DNA of 35,369 nucleotides from DATGMS01 sp040905145 (GTDB taxonomy: Bacteria > Bacteroidota > Bacteroidia > Cytophagales > Cyclobacteriaceae): NCBI GenBank assembly GCA_040905145.1, contig JBBDSC010000122.1:1-35369 (forward strand), in the 5' to 3' direction. A model generated the notes under the pieces. It had not been told where the DNA came from. It worked only from the letters and a program-made list of their open reading frames with translations, and did no database searches. The number at the start of each line of letters is the position of its first letter. The stretch's first letter is position 1. Position numbers and translations under genes: made by a program. Positions 25,020-34,527 of the stretch are shown piece after piece.

Positions 25020-26552
25020 TTAGTAGCCCGGGTTTTGTATCAAATTTGGATTAATATCGATCTCGGATTGGGGAAACGGGAATAGATAGTGTTTTGACGG
25101 ATCGAACGCACGGAGAATATTAGATCCGGGCTCAACAAGAGTAGGAATATAGGTTTCAGCATATTTCCACCGTTTGATATCGCGGTATCTCATTCCTTCA
25201 AATGCAAATTCAACCCTTCTCTCATTCCAGATCCGTGTCCTCATTTCATCCTTTGATAATCCAGCAGGAAGAGGCGGCATATTGACTCCTGATCTAGTAC
25301 GAACGGCATTGACTGCATCGTAAACAGTGGCAGTAGGACCATTCAGCTCATTTGTAGCTTCAGCAAAATTCAATAAGACTTCCGCATACCTTATCAAAAC
25401 CCAATCTTGTTCACTTTTGGTGGAATAATCGATTGGCAAGGTTTCAACATTCCCACCTTTAGCAGGGGCCAAACCGGTAAGTGAAACACCATTATAAGCG
25501 AATGGAACAACCTCTCCCGAAGCTTTAACAGCGGGGTCTTCGAATGCCCTTATAGTTTGAGATAAACGAGGGTCCCGGTTCAATTTCCAGTTATCCGGAT
25601 CATATAAAGGCGAGGTGGTAATTGGCAGACCATCAGTACATTCAAATGCATCTTTTAATTCCTGACGGGGATTCCAGACGCCATGCCATAGAATTCTAAT
25701 ATCCTGATTACTGGAATTGTCGGGATTCAGGTATTTGGTAGAGAACATGATTTCTGGATTATTGTCCTGACCCTCGGCTAAAAACAAGTTCTTCCATCCT
25801 TCTTGATAGAGGCTGAATTGTCCATCTGACATAACCTGACCAGCCGCTTCTGCTGCTCCGGCCCAATCCGACTGGTGTAACAATACCCTGCTCTTCAATG
25901 CTAATGCGGAACCTTTCACAGCATGACCACTAGAACTATAATCGGTATCCGGAAGTGTAGCAATAGCAACATCCAGATCAGCGAGCACTTGTGCAATAAC
26001 CTCTTCTCTTGGGCTTTGCTTTACTTTTGCCTCTTCTGCGGAAACCGGTGTGGTATATAGCGGCACCCCACCATAAAAATCCGCAAGGTTAAAATAGAAC
26101 AATGCCCTTAAAAAGAGGACCTCCCCATTATATCTATCAATAGTTTCTGCAGGCATGTCTACCCTGTCGATATTGTCCAGGAAATAGTTACAGGTAGAAA
26201 TACCCCTATAACAATCGTTATAGATATTCGCAAGGATACCTCCGGATACTGCTTCCATAATCCCCATGGCAAAGGTGCCTGTAGAAGAGGCACCCAAACT
26301 TTGTCCCCCTTCGTTGGCATCTCCAGCCATTATGGCAAGGGAATAGACCCCTTCATGATTAAATGTATTGGTGTTAAGCCGGGCATAACAACCAGCCAAA
26401 GCCATGTCAGCATCGTTCTGGGTTTTCCAGAAAGTAGGGCTGGAGATTTCGGTTGTAGGATTCCTTTCAAGAAAATCTGTACATGAGACAACAAACAGTG
26501 CAACAACTCCAAAAATGGAACTCTTTATATAGGTGTTTTTAATATACTTCAT
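25020..26552 (-). CDS. SusD/RagB-type glycan-binding lipoprotein (PUL B)
   Basis: Surface lipoprotein of 510 aa, partner of the SusC 15 bp upstream. SPII signal MKYIKNTYIKSSIFGVVALF ends VVSC with Cys ~24, followed by 'TDFLERNPTTEISSPTFWKT', a classic SusD opening. TPR-type helices ('NGEVLFLRALFYFNLADFYGGVPLY'), 'VLIRYAEVLLNFAEATNELN', 'RIWNERRVEFAFEGMRYRDI' and the C-terminal 'NPNLIQNPGY' are all present. It is more similar in style to the third SusD (34528-35298) than to the PUL A one, sharing the 'ERRVEFAFE' and 'QNPGY' features. Confidence 0.97.
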   Translation of the reverse strand: MKYIKNTYIKSSIFGVVALFVVSCTDFLERNPTTEISSPTFWKTQNDADMALAGCYARLNTNTFNHEGVYSLAIMAGDANEGGQSLGASSTGTFAMGIMEAVSGGILANIYNDCYRGISTCNYFLDNIDRVDMPAETIDRYNGEVLFLRALFYFNLADFYGGVPLYTTPVSAEEAKVKQSPREEVIAQVLADLDVAIATLPDTDYSSSGHAVKGSALALKSRVLLHQSDWAGAAEAAGQVMSDGQFSLYQEGWKNLFLAEGQDNNPEIMFSTKYLNPDNSSNQDIRILWHGVWNPRQELKDAFECTDGLPITTSPLYDPDNWKLNRDPRLSQTIRAFEDPAVKASGEVVPFAYNGVSLTGLAPAKGGNVETLPIDYSTKSEQDWVLIRYAEVLLNFAEATNELNGPTATVYDAVNAVRTRSGVNMPPLPAGLSKDEMRTRIWNERRVEFAFEGMRYRDIKRWKYAETYIPTLVEPGSNILRAFDPSKHYLFPFPQSEIDINPNLIQNPGY

Positions 26553-26567
26553 GGTATAGTTGATTAA

Positions 26568-29500
26568 TTAAAGTTTTACCTTAATTCCTAAAGTGTAACT
26601 CGTGATTTGTGGGTAAGCTTGGAACCAGTTGGTATTTGCCCTTTCCGGATCGGATCCTGGCCAATCGGTTATAGTGAACAGATTGTCTCCTGACCAATAT
26701 ATCCTGGCAAACTTGAATCCGATTCTCTCGCTCAAATGAGTAGGGATATTGTATCCAAGGGCAAGATTTTTTAACCGAAGATAAGATGCGTCAAGTAACC
26801 AATAAGAATTTCGGGTACCTGTTACAGGAGCATATCCGGAAACATACATGGCCGGATGCTCATTAGTCGATCCTTCACCTGTCCACATATTATTGACAAA
26901 ATCCACTGGAGGTGGAGCCCCTTGAATATAAGGTACCAAACCCCATGATAATCCTTGGGTACTCTGCTTATAACCTTCAATCCCTTGAAAAAACGCATTT
27001 AAATCAAAATTCCTCCAGGAAAGGTTGATGGTACCTCCATAATGGAATCTCGGATAAGCACCGTCCATTACAATGCGGTCATCGGCATTAATAACACCAT
27101 CGCCATTTTGATCTTTGAATTTCAAATCACCCGGTTTTGGGTTAAACTGGTGTTCGGGACCCTCCCCAATTTCGGTCTCATTTTGGAAAATTCCGATCCA
27201 TTCTACCATAAAGTGAGAATTAAAGGGTAATCCCTCCTGGATGGTGTAGTTACCATACACTGGAGATAAAATCCTGAGCACCTCATTTCTAAACGTAGAG
27301 AAATTTACACTGACATCATACCTGAAATCCCCGATTTGTTTCGTTGATCCCAATTCTAATTCAATACCTGTGTTCCTCATTTTTCCATAGTTGACTGTCG
27401 GAGCTGATAATCCTACACTGGCAGGTATTGGAACATTGTAAAGGATGTCATCGGTCACTTTATCAAACCAATCGAAGGTAACATTTATCAGTCCTTCTCT
27501 CAAAGTAAGATCAAACCCAATGTCTGCCATGGTGGTTGTTTCCCATCTTAGCGATGGATCCACCATTCTGTTCATATATGCCCCTGGATGAGCTGTGTTG
27601 AAAGGATAAGAGGTTGTGGTCAAGACTTCCTGGAAAGGGTATAATCCCACGTTTTGATTACCTAATTGTCCCCATGAACCTCTTATTTTCAGATTTTCAA
27701 TCCAACCGCTCTGTTGTAAAAACGGTTCTTCAGACACCCTCCAGCCTGCTGATACGGAAGGGAAGAATCCCCAACGGTTATCAGGGGAGATTCTGGATGT
27801 TCCATCAAAGCGGGCATTGGCTTCAACAAGATACTTTTCATTGTAGTTGTACATGGCACGGCCAAAAAAAGACCTTATAGCCCATTCACTGGAGTTACCA
27901 CCAGTGGTTTGATCTAGTGGAGCTCCTGCATCAAGCTCTTTGAGTTCATTGGTGGGGAAATGAACTCTTGTTCCTCGTAGCTGTCGGTCCAAATTGTATT
28001 CTTGGTTGTATCCTGCCAATAGGTTAACATGGTGGATTTCATTAAAAAGACGACGATAATTCAATGTGGAATAAAAGGTGGTCCACATCCTTGTACTCCA
28101 AGTCTCCCGAACCCCTAGCTGCCAAGTCGAGTTGTTGTGTGCATAAGATCCATCTTTGAAAAAGTAGTTGTCCACTGGCGTTTCATGGTTTTTAAGAGCA
28201 CGGGTATCATAAGAAACAGCTCCTTTGGTATACCAGGTCAAATGCTTCGTGGGTTTTATCTCAGCATAAAACTGTGGAAGTATATTGTAATTGATATCCG
28301 TCTGTATGCCACTTGCATCTTGTGCGTCTGGATTTCTTACCGTCCATTCTCCTATGTTTGAGCTGTACCTTGCTACGTATCCTGCAGTTCCGTCAGGTAG
28401 GGTCATCATAGGTGTGTAATTTGGTCCGGCACCGTAGATGGCAAGAATTTGATAGTCTATATCACCGTTATCCCAGTTACTCCTCTGTATATCTTTGTTT
28501 ACAAGCTGTATATCACCACCAACAGTAATCCAGTCATTCACCTTCGTATCAACAGTAAGGCGGGCATTGTACTTTTTAAATTCATAAAGACTGGTAAGGC
28601 CCGGTTGGTCAAAATAGCCCAAAGACAAACCAAAAGTAGTTTTTTCAGTTCCTCCCCCGATTCTAACAGATTGCATGTTGGCAACGGCTGTTCTGAAAGA
28701 ATGGTCAATCCAATCAAAATTAGGGTAATTAATTGGATCGTTTGGATTGTTTCTGAATGCATCGATCTCTTCCTGACTAAAGTAGGGAGATTGTCCGCTC
28801 CTGGCCCTGCCCTGATTCCAGTACATCATGTAATCAGCAGAATTACTCAATAGGTTGGGTAATCTGGTTGGCGTATGAACCTGAACGTTACTATGAATAT
28901 CGATGCTTAGTGCTCCTTCAGTACCTCTCTTTGTAGTAATAAGAATTACACCGTTTGCCGCACGGGCACCATAAATAGCACTTGAGGCTGCATCTTTCAA
29001 TACGGAAACCGATTCGACGTCATTCGGGTCCAGGTTGGTCATGTCGCCTGCAATGCCATTGATCAGCACCAGAGGTTCACTTCCTGCACTACTGAAAGTA
29101 CCCAATCCACGGATACGCAAGGCATTATTCTCAGTTCCCGGCTTTCCGGAATGAGATGAAACCTGAAGACCGGAAATTTTTCCCTGCAACAGGTTCGCTA
29201 CGTTGGTTCCCGGACGTTTGACGATCTCATCAGCTCCTATGGAGGATACGGAACCAGTCAGATTGGCTTTTTTCTGCGTACCATAGCCAATGACCACTAC
29301 TTCATCCAATGAAGCCACATCTTCGGCTAAGGTAACATCAATCACACTTCGATCCCCAACTGCAATACTTTGCCTAATAAAACCAATAAAGGAAAACACC
29401 AAAGTTGACTCTTCCGGTACGGATAAAGTATATTTTCCGTCCAGATCGGTAGCTGTCCCAATGGTGGTTCCCGGTACGGACACCGTTACCCCGGGTATCG

Positions 29501-29672
29501 GCTCCCCATTGGTGTCAGTTACCGTCCCCGTAACTGTGATTTCCTCTATGCTTTTATCCTGCGCATTCCCATTCCGGGCCAAGATAAAACCCATGGTCAG
29601 GCATTGGATGATAAAAGCAATGGTAAATAATCTGGTCATGTATATAACATGCCTAAGTATGGTTTTTTTCAT
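26568..29672 (-). CDS. SusC/RagA-type TonB-dependent outer-membrane transporter (PUL B)
   Basis: Outer-membrane oligosaccharide importer of 1034 aa. The signal region ends near NGNAQD. A carboxypeptidase-regulatory-like domain (~45-125: 'VTGTVTDTNGEPIPGVTVSV', 'ATDLDGKYTLSVP') leads into 'LDEVVVIGYGTQKKANLTGS', the plug ('INGIAGDMTNLDPNDVESV', 'IYGARAANGVILITTKRG') and the barrel, which ends SYTLGIKVKL. It is intact with no frameshift. The downstream susD is separated by only 15 bp. No dedicated regulator gene sits next to it, so it may be read from the upstream sulfatase genes or controlled in trans. Confidence 0.97.
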   Translation of the reverse strand: MKKTILRHVIYMTRLFTIAFIIQCLTMGFILARNGNAQDKSIEEITVTGTVTDTNGEPIPGVTVSVPGTTIGTATDLDGKYTLSVPEESTLVFSFIGFIRQSIAVGDRSVIDVTLAEDVASLDEVVVIGYGTQKKANLTGSVSSIGADEIVKRPGTNVANLLQGKISGLQVSSHSGKPGTENNALRIRGLGTFSSAGSEPLVLINGIAGDMTNLDPNDVESVSVLKDAASSAIYGARAANGVILITTKRGTEGALSIDIHSNVQVHTPTRLPNLLSNSADYMMYWNQGRARSGQSPYFSQEEIDAFRNNPNDPINYPNFDWIDHSFRTAVANMQSVRIGGGTEKTTFGLSLGYFDQPGLTSLYEFKKYNARLTVDTKVNDWITVGGDIQLVNKDIQRSNWDNGDIDYQILAIYGAGPNYTPMMTLPDGTAGYVARYSSNIGEWTVRNPDAQDASGIQTDINYNILPQFYAEIKPTKHLTWYTKGAVSYDTRALKNHETPVDNYFFKDGSYAHNNSTWQLGVRETWSTRMWTTFYSTLNYRRLFNEIHHVNLLAGYNQEYNLDRQLRGTRVHFPTNELKELDAGAPLDQTTGGNSSEWAIRSFFGRAMYNYNEKYLVEANARFDGTSRISPDNRWGFFPSVSAGWRVSEEPFLQQSGWIENLKIRGSWGQLGNQNVGLYPFQEVLTTTSYPFNTAHPGAYMNRMVDPSLRWETTTMADIGFDLTLREGLINVTFDWFDKVTDDILYNVPIPASVGLSAPTVNYGKMRNTGIELELGSTKQIGDFRYDVSVNFSTFRNEVLRILSPVYGNYTIQEGLPFNSHFMVEWIGIFQNETEIGEGPEHQFNPKPGDLKFKDQNGDGVINADDRIVMDGAYPRFHYGGTINLSWRNFDLNAFFQGIEGYKQSTQGLSWGLVPYIQGAPPPVDFVNNMWTGEGSTNEHPAMYVSGYAPVTGTRNSYWLLDASYLRLKNLALGYNIPTHLSERIGFKFARIYWSGDNLFTITDWPGSDPERANTNWFQAYPQITSYTLGIKVKL

Positions 29673-30012
29673 ATCTTTACATTGGTTATTTAAGCTGATA
29701 GGAATTGTTTTCTATGAACTGTGGCCGGAAAAGGGATGGACGTCCTATGTTTCCTGTTGTTAACAATTGGCCGTAAATTTTGGCGCACTTATGGCCTTTT
29801 TCTATTTTTTTATACCATAGGCTGTGATTTTAATTAAATCTTAAGGCTACGTGATATTTATGCCCTCCAGTTCAATTTGAGAGGCATGGCTATTCACAAT
29901 GATTATTATGGGATTATTGTAAAGAATAGTTAATAATAAATAAAAATTAATCAAATGACAAAATAAAAAATATATTTTTTGGATTAGCTGGTCGTCCAAT
30001 ATTTTGATCTGA
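29673..30012 (-). promoter_or_regulatory. 340-bp upstream region of PUL B susC with two GGACG-type sites
   Basis: AT-rich spacer between the sulfatase pseudogene and susC. A palindrome GGACGTCC lies at 29738-29745 and a related TGGTCGTCCA at 29989-29998. They share the TGGACG(A/T)CC word and could be operator sites, but this is only a pattern. No ORF or convincing Bacteroidota -33/-7 pair was seen. Confidence 0.35.
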
Positions 30013-30027
30013 TTAAACATTTAGCGA

Positions 30028-30057
30028 TTTTCTTATCCTCATTTGAGTATAAGAAAA
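30028..30057. terminator. 14-bp hairpin inside the 3' end of the sulfatase pseudogene
   Basis: TTTTCTTATCCTCA and TGAGTATAAGAAAA pair over 14 bp with one mismatch around a 2-base centre. It lies just upstream of the final stop (30013), so it is translated in the second frame, which suggests the original coding end lay earlier. It could act as a bidirectional terminator. Confidence 0.5.
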
Positions 30058-30068
30058 AGAATTTGAGG
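30042..30068. repeat. 27-bp repeat, copy 2 (TTTGAGTATAAG type)
   Basis: Second copy of the word found at 17766-17791, differing by one substitution and one extra A. It overlaps the right arm of the 30028-30057 hairpin. Confidence 0.5.
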
Positions 30069-31483
30069 TAGCTAGCTCTTCAAAGTGCTCTTCATCATCT
30101 ATCAAATTAAATTGTTCGAAGGGGTCATTTTCCAAATTAAAGAGAGCCGCGTCATTTACATCTGATAAAATATATTTATAATCTTTCATTCTTACCATTT
30201 CGATGGCCCATACCTGTTTCACCTCCCACTCCTACACTTTCACTGACGACATAATCATGTATTTGAGATTGAGGATCAGAAAGGAGAGGATTTATAGAAT
30301 TGCCATGCAGGTATTCCGGGACATTTAAACCTGCCAAATGGAGAATAGAAGGCAATATGTCAATACTTGATACAAGCGCATTAGTACGGCCTACCTGATT
30401 TTTGAGTTTATCCCAATAAATAAACATGGGTACCCGAACTGATTCTTCATGCATAGTCAACTTGTTCCCTAATCCATGATTGCCCAAAAAATATCCATTG
30501 TCTGATAAAAAAATAATAACCGTATTTTCCAACTGATCATTTTCCTTTAATTGTTCCACCAAACTCCCAATCTGAAAATCGAGATGGCTAATAGTTGCAT
30601 AATATGCCTTCGTAAATTCCTTTATGACTTTTGGTAAACGTGGAGGACCTGCAGGCAAATTTTTATAATTATTGGTATAATCGGAATCTCTATAAAAATT
30701 TTCTCCCGGTAAACCCTGATTATAAAAGCTTTCCAAAAGAGGTTTCTCCAAAAAATTTTCTTCAAGCGGTATTTCGGTTTCTGAATATAGGCCAAGCCAC
30801 TTCTGACCTGGCTTAAGGGGAACATGAGGTTGTCTTGGAGCCAGCCATATTAGAAATGGATTCCTACCAAATGTGGAATCATTAATGAAATCCGATACAT
30901 CCCGGAAAGCTTTTTCATCATCGTAATCGTTGTTACTTTCTTTTCCGAAATGAAATCCATAATCTTTTGGATCGCCAAGATGAAACTTTCCACTGAAATA
31001 AGTAGAATAGCCCGCATCACTAAGAAAATGTGCCAATGTTTTATACTTTTTTTCCTCTACTATATTTTTGATAAATGAATTTTTATCTAATGCAACTGTA
31101 CCATTGGTTTGAGGATATAATCCGGTAAGTATACTTGCCCTGCTTGCCGTACAAATTGGAGTAGAAGTAAAGGCCATATTAAAAACAATTCCCTGATTAG
31201 CCAAGCCATCAAGATTAGGAGTTTGCACCAGACTATTGTTATAACCTATAGCTCTATAAGTCTGGTCATCTGTAAAAATGACCAAAAAGTTTGGTTTTCG
31301 TGTCTTATCCTGAGAATATGCCGGAAAAAACAATATCAGGAACCAAATTCCTAGAAAGAATAGTTTTACGACTTGTTTTAATTTTATCATGATTGTATTA
31401 TAAAGGCTTATCCTTATTCTGATCAATGAAACCGACAGCAAAATCGGTTAGCTTATCGGTTAATACGCGGTTCCGTCAAAGTT

Positions 31484-33016
31484 TCACTTATTAACTTCTC
31501 CTTCTGGAGGCTCACAGTATGCCACAAACTTTTGTACTATAGGCCATTCATCAGGAACTTTTCCAGCTAAAGGATGGGTGCTTTCAAAAACATCCAACAT
31601 GTTTTGCTGTAATTGACTTATGATTTCCTGATATTTAGGATCATTGTACAGATTACGTGTTTCCTTAGGATCGTTAAGCATATCATACAGCCGATGGGTT
31701 ATACCAGGGGGTGGATTACCTGTGGCATATCCCTGCCCAAGATCATTTTTTCCGGTTGTAAATATATATTTCCATTCTTTAGTGCGAATCATCGCTTTAT
31801 TATCTACTAAAAATTCAGAAAATACATAATCTCTGTGTTTATCTGTTTCCTGGGCCAATAAAGGAACCAGGCTCTTACCATGAATACCTTTCAACGAATT
31901 TACTCCCAAAGCTTCAACCGCAGTAGGAACAAGGTCTACGAACTCTGTCATTTCCGACTCAGTTCTATTTTCTCCATATTTTTTACCCCCCTGTATAATT
32001 AAAGGGGCCTTTACTGCCTCTTCCCACATCATATGTTTCTCAAAGCGCTTATGGTCATTGAGCAAATAACCATGATCGCCTACATAAATAACTAAAGTAC
32101 TTTCAGCTAGCCCAGCTTTATCCAAAGCATCTAAAACTAAACCTACATTCTTGTCCAGATATTCTACTGATGAGTAATAAGAGGCAGTGATACCTTTTCT
32201 TTGCTCATCCGTTAAATCTTTAAAAACAGCTGGCAACCAGCGATCATCCTCGGGACTGCCTTTGGGAAGTGGCATTTCATCGGGATTGTATTTATTTGCA
32301 AATTCAACAGGAAAATTAAAGGGAGAATGAGGCTCCTCGAAACCCAACCACAGGCAAAAACGTTCCTCCTTGTTTTCATTGATAAAGTCGATTGCTTTTT
32401 TGGCATAAAAAGTTCCCACATCATCTTCATCATGATACAATGATGGTAAGCCTTCCGCATTAAGCCAGATATCTGCTGGGTCTTTAAAAGGTTTCCATGG
32501 AGGTCGTGATTTAACTGAATCAGGTAGAGCCTGAGGAGGGTTTTCATTGATGTACGTTATGTAATCCTTTTTTTCTACTTTTATTTCAAACCCATGATTA
32601 AAATTATTGTTGAAATGATTTTTACCAATAATTGCAGTCTTAAATCCCAGTGGAGTTAAATGATCAGCAATTGTGATTTGTTCTTCTGGAAAAGGAGATG
32701 TCAGCAATGAGACACCCGTGGCATGTGGATATTTTCCGGTGATCATCGATTGCCTTGAAGGTGAACATACGGGAGAATTCACATAGGCGTGTTTAAACAA
32801 TATTCCACGACTGGCCATCTTGTCGAGATTTGGCGTTTTTACAATCTTGTTACCATAGGCACCTAAAACTTCTGTGCTATGATCATCCCCTATTATGAAC
32901 ACCACATTGCGGAAATTTTTATTATCATTTTGAGAATCCTGATTCTCTACTTCTTGCGGTGATGAACAATAGGTATTTGTTATAATTATCAGTAAAATAA
33001 GAATATAGAGCTTCAT
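31484..33016 (-). CDS. S1-type sulfatase lipoprotein
   Basis: Formylglycine sulfatase of 510 aa with a probable SPII signal (MKLYILILLIIITNTYC, Cys ~17). 'NVVFIIGDDHSTEVLGAYGN' supplies the metal site. CSPSR (Cys ~84) in 'VNSPVCSPSRQSMITGKYPH' is the activation motif. 'AIIGKNHFNN', 'IYVGDHGYLLNDHKRFEKHM', 'WKYIFTTGKND' and the final 'LYDMLNDPKETRNLYNDP' follow the family order. It is the middle gene of a three-sulfatase run, 15 bp after the upstream one, so likely one transcript. The 'IIGDD..STEVLGAYG' start with a heparan/iduronate-sulfatase-like layout is suggestive only; specificity is not assigned. Confidence 0.95.
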   Translation of the reverse strand: MKLYILILLIIITNTYCSSPQEVENQDSQNDNKNFRNVVFIIGDDHSTEVLGAYGNKIVKTPNLDKMASRGILFKHAYVNSPVCSPSRQSMITGKYPHATGVSLLTSPFPEEQITIADHLTPLGFKTAIIGKNHFNNNFNHGFEIKVEKKDYITYINENPPQALPDSVKSRPPWKPFKDPADIWLNAEGLPSLYHDEDDVGTFYAKKAIDFINENKEERFCLWLGFEEPHSPFNFPVEFANKYNPDEMPLPKGSPEDDRWLPAVFKDLTDEQRKGITASYYSSVEYLDKNVGLVLDALDKAGLAESTLVIYVGDHGYLLNDHKRFEKHMMWEEAVKAPLIIQGGKKYGENRTESEMTEFVDLVPTAVEALGVNSLKGIHGKSLVPLLAQETDKHRDYVFSEFLVDNKAMIRTKEWKYIFTTGKNDLGQGYATGNPPPGITHRLYDMLNDPKETRNLYNDPKYQEIISQLQQNMLDVFESTHPLAGKVPDEWPIVQKFVAYCEPPEGEVNK

Positions 33017-33031
33017 GTTTTCGTAACCTTT

Positions 33032-34513
33032 TTAGTTCAAATTTATATAACGATCCGGATGCTTTCCCCATTCTCCCCGTCTGCTCGCATCGAAATCAGG
33101 ATTGGGTACCGGAAATTCCGCTTTTACCTCTTTCTGCCAGTTTCTAAGGAGTTTTGTAAGCTCTTCTGTTTTTTCAGGGTAAAGGGTGGACAGATCCATG
33201 GCTTCACTGATGTCGGCCCTTAGATTGTATAGTTCAAATTTGCCTGAAACCTGATTTTCAATCAGCTTCCAATCCCCTTTCCGCAAAGCACCTGCCGGCA
33301 CATCATGATGATAGACAGGATAATGCCAAAAAATGGCTCTTTCGGGGTCGTATTTATTTTCTAGCAATTCAGGGACAAGCGATTTACCGTCTAAAACCTG
33401 TCCGGTTGGATTTGCCGCACCCGCAAGATCTAACAATGTTGGATAAAAATCGACACTGGTGACTATCGCATCGCTGACACTGCCTTCTTTTATTTTTCCC
33501 GGCCATTTCACGATAAGTGGTTCCCTTATTCCTCCTTCGTAAACAGTGCCCTTTTCACCACGTAAGGGAGCATTGGAAGATGCAATATACTTTAACGGAC
33601 TGTTTTTATATACATCCAGTTTGCTGTCAGCCAACAAAGGAATCCGATCGTAACGGCCGATTAGCCCGCCATTATCAGAATAGAAAACAATGATGGTATT
33701 TTCCGCCAATCCGGTTTCTTTCAATTTTGCAACAATACTTCCAACACTTCTGTCGAGATTCTCAATCATTGCTGCATAAATGGCATTTCCGGGATAATTG
33801 TCTTTCCGTTCCTTTTTTAAATATTTATCGATTAAATCCCTGTCGGCATCTAACTGAACATGCACATCATAGTGGGACAAAAAAAGGAAAAAAGGTTCAT
33901 CTTTATGCGCTTCAATAAAATCTTTACTGAAATCTGTCAATCGTGCGGAGAGAATTTTTTCAGAAGATTGTTCCCGAGACGGATCAAATTTTGCATTATA
34001 ATAGCCCTGGCCTACATTGGCCTCATCAAATCCCCGGTTAAGAGGATGATGTTCCTGTTTTCCTCCCAAATGCCATTTACCAAAGTAACCTGTCGCATAT
34101 CCGGCATCCTTCAGGGCTTCTCCGATGGTGAATATTTCTTCGGGCAGATACTGGGTGCGATTGGTCGGAACGGTTACTTCTTCATAAGGACGCCAGTGGC
34201 CTGGAATAAAATCAATCACTCCTACCCTTGCCGGATATTGCCCTGACAGAATGCTGGCCCTGGTGGGTGAACATACCGGACAAGCAGCATAGGCATTTGT
34301 AAATCGCATACCTTGACAGGCCAACTGATCCAAATTGGGCGATTCATTAAATCTGTTGCCATAAACAGGAAGATCAGCCCAGCCAAGGTCATCCGCCAGA
34401 ATAAAGATGATGTTTGGCTTTTGGGCTTTAACCTCTGATGTTCCCGAGGTCAATGCCTGCAAAACTAGAGCAATGACAAACGTTTTTATTAAAATTGTAG
34501 GAGTCATGAGCAT
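33032..34513 (-). CDS. S1-type arylsulfatase, secreted
   Basis: Formylglycine sulfatase of 493 aa from ATG 34513 (or ATG 34507); a TTG at 34531 would overlap the upstream susD stop. The signal peptide ends near SEVKAQ. 'NIIFILADDLGWADLPVYGN' is the metal site. CSPTR in 'AACPVCSPTRASILSGQYPA' carries the formylglycine Cys (~81). 'GYFGKWHLGGKQEHHPLNRG' and 'IVFYSDNGGLIGRYD' complete the core, and 'GDWKLIENQVSGKFELYNLR' closes it. First of three sulfatases behind the truncated susD; spacing is 14 bp after that gene's stop, consistent with an operon. It should still be functional if transcribed. Confidence 0.95.
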   Translation of the reverse strand: MLMTPTILIKTFVIALVLQALTSGTSEVKAQKPNIIFILADDLGWADLPVYGNRFNESPNLDQLACQGMRFTNAYAACPVCSPTRASILSGQYPARVGVIDFIPGHWRPYEEVTVPTNRTQYLPEEIFTIGEALKDAGYATGYFGKWHLGGKQEHHPLNRGFDEANVGQGYYNAKFDPSREQSSEKILSARLTDFSKDFIEAHKDEPFFLFLSHYDVHVQLDADRDLIDKYLKKERKDNYPGNAIYAAMIENLDRSVGSIVAKLKETGLAENTIIVFYSDNGGLIGRYDRIPLLADSKLDVYKNSPLKYIASSNAPLRGEKGTVYEGGIREPLIVKWPGKIKEGSVSDAIVTSVDFYPTLLDLAGAANPTGQVLDGKSLVPELLENKYDPERAIFWHYPVYHHDVPAGALRKGDWKLIENQVSGKFELYNLRADISEAMDLSTLYPEKTEELTKLLRNWQKEVKAEFPVPNPDFDASRRGEWGKHPDRYINLN

Positions 34514-34527
34514 TAGATTAAATTGGA

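Larger units (their letters stand above)
30013..31390 (-). pseudogene. S1-type sulfatase disrupted by a frameshift near its 3' end
   Basis: The first frame begins at ATG 31390 (MIKLKQVVKLFFLGIW, signal ending near PAYSQ; an earlier in-frame ATG lies at 31441). It contains 'NFLVIFTDDQTYRAIGYNN', the activation motif as CTASR (ICTASRASILTG) and 'IFLSDNGYFLGNHGLGNKL', and ends after 'SESVGVGGETGMGHRNGKNE' at 30176. A second frame picks up the missing end: IEMVRMKDYKYILSDVNDAA then LFNLENDPFEQFNL, stopping at 30013. The YKYI and LFNLENDP segments are the standard sulfatase C-terminus. A one-base deletion (or two-base insertion) near 30190-30215 explains it. The tail after FEQFNL is short and runs through a hairpin/repeat. 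A sequencing error cannot be excluded. Confidence 0.88.

Noticed and set aside
28449..28853. 134-codon plus-strand frame inside susC of PUL B
   Set aside because: It lies wholly opposite a well-conserved TonB-dependent barrel and has no recognisable protein features.
29290..29763. 157-codon plus-strand frame at the susC 5' end
   Set aside because: Antisense to the conserved N-terminal domain of SusC; low-complexity Thr/Ser/Val composition reflects the opposite strand's codons.
30013..30222. 69-codon frame as a separate small gene
   Set aside because: It carries the sulfatase C-terminal motifs (YKYI, LFNLENDP) and overlaps the core frame, so it is the shifted end of the same gene.
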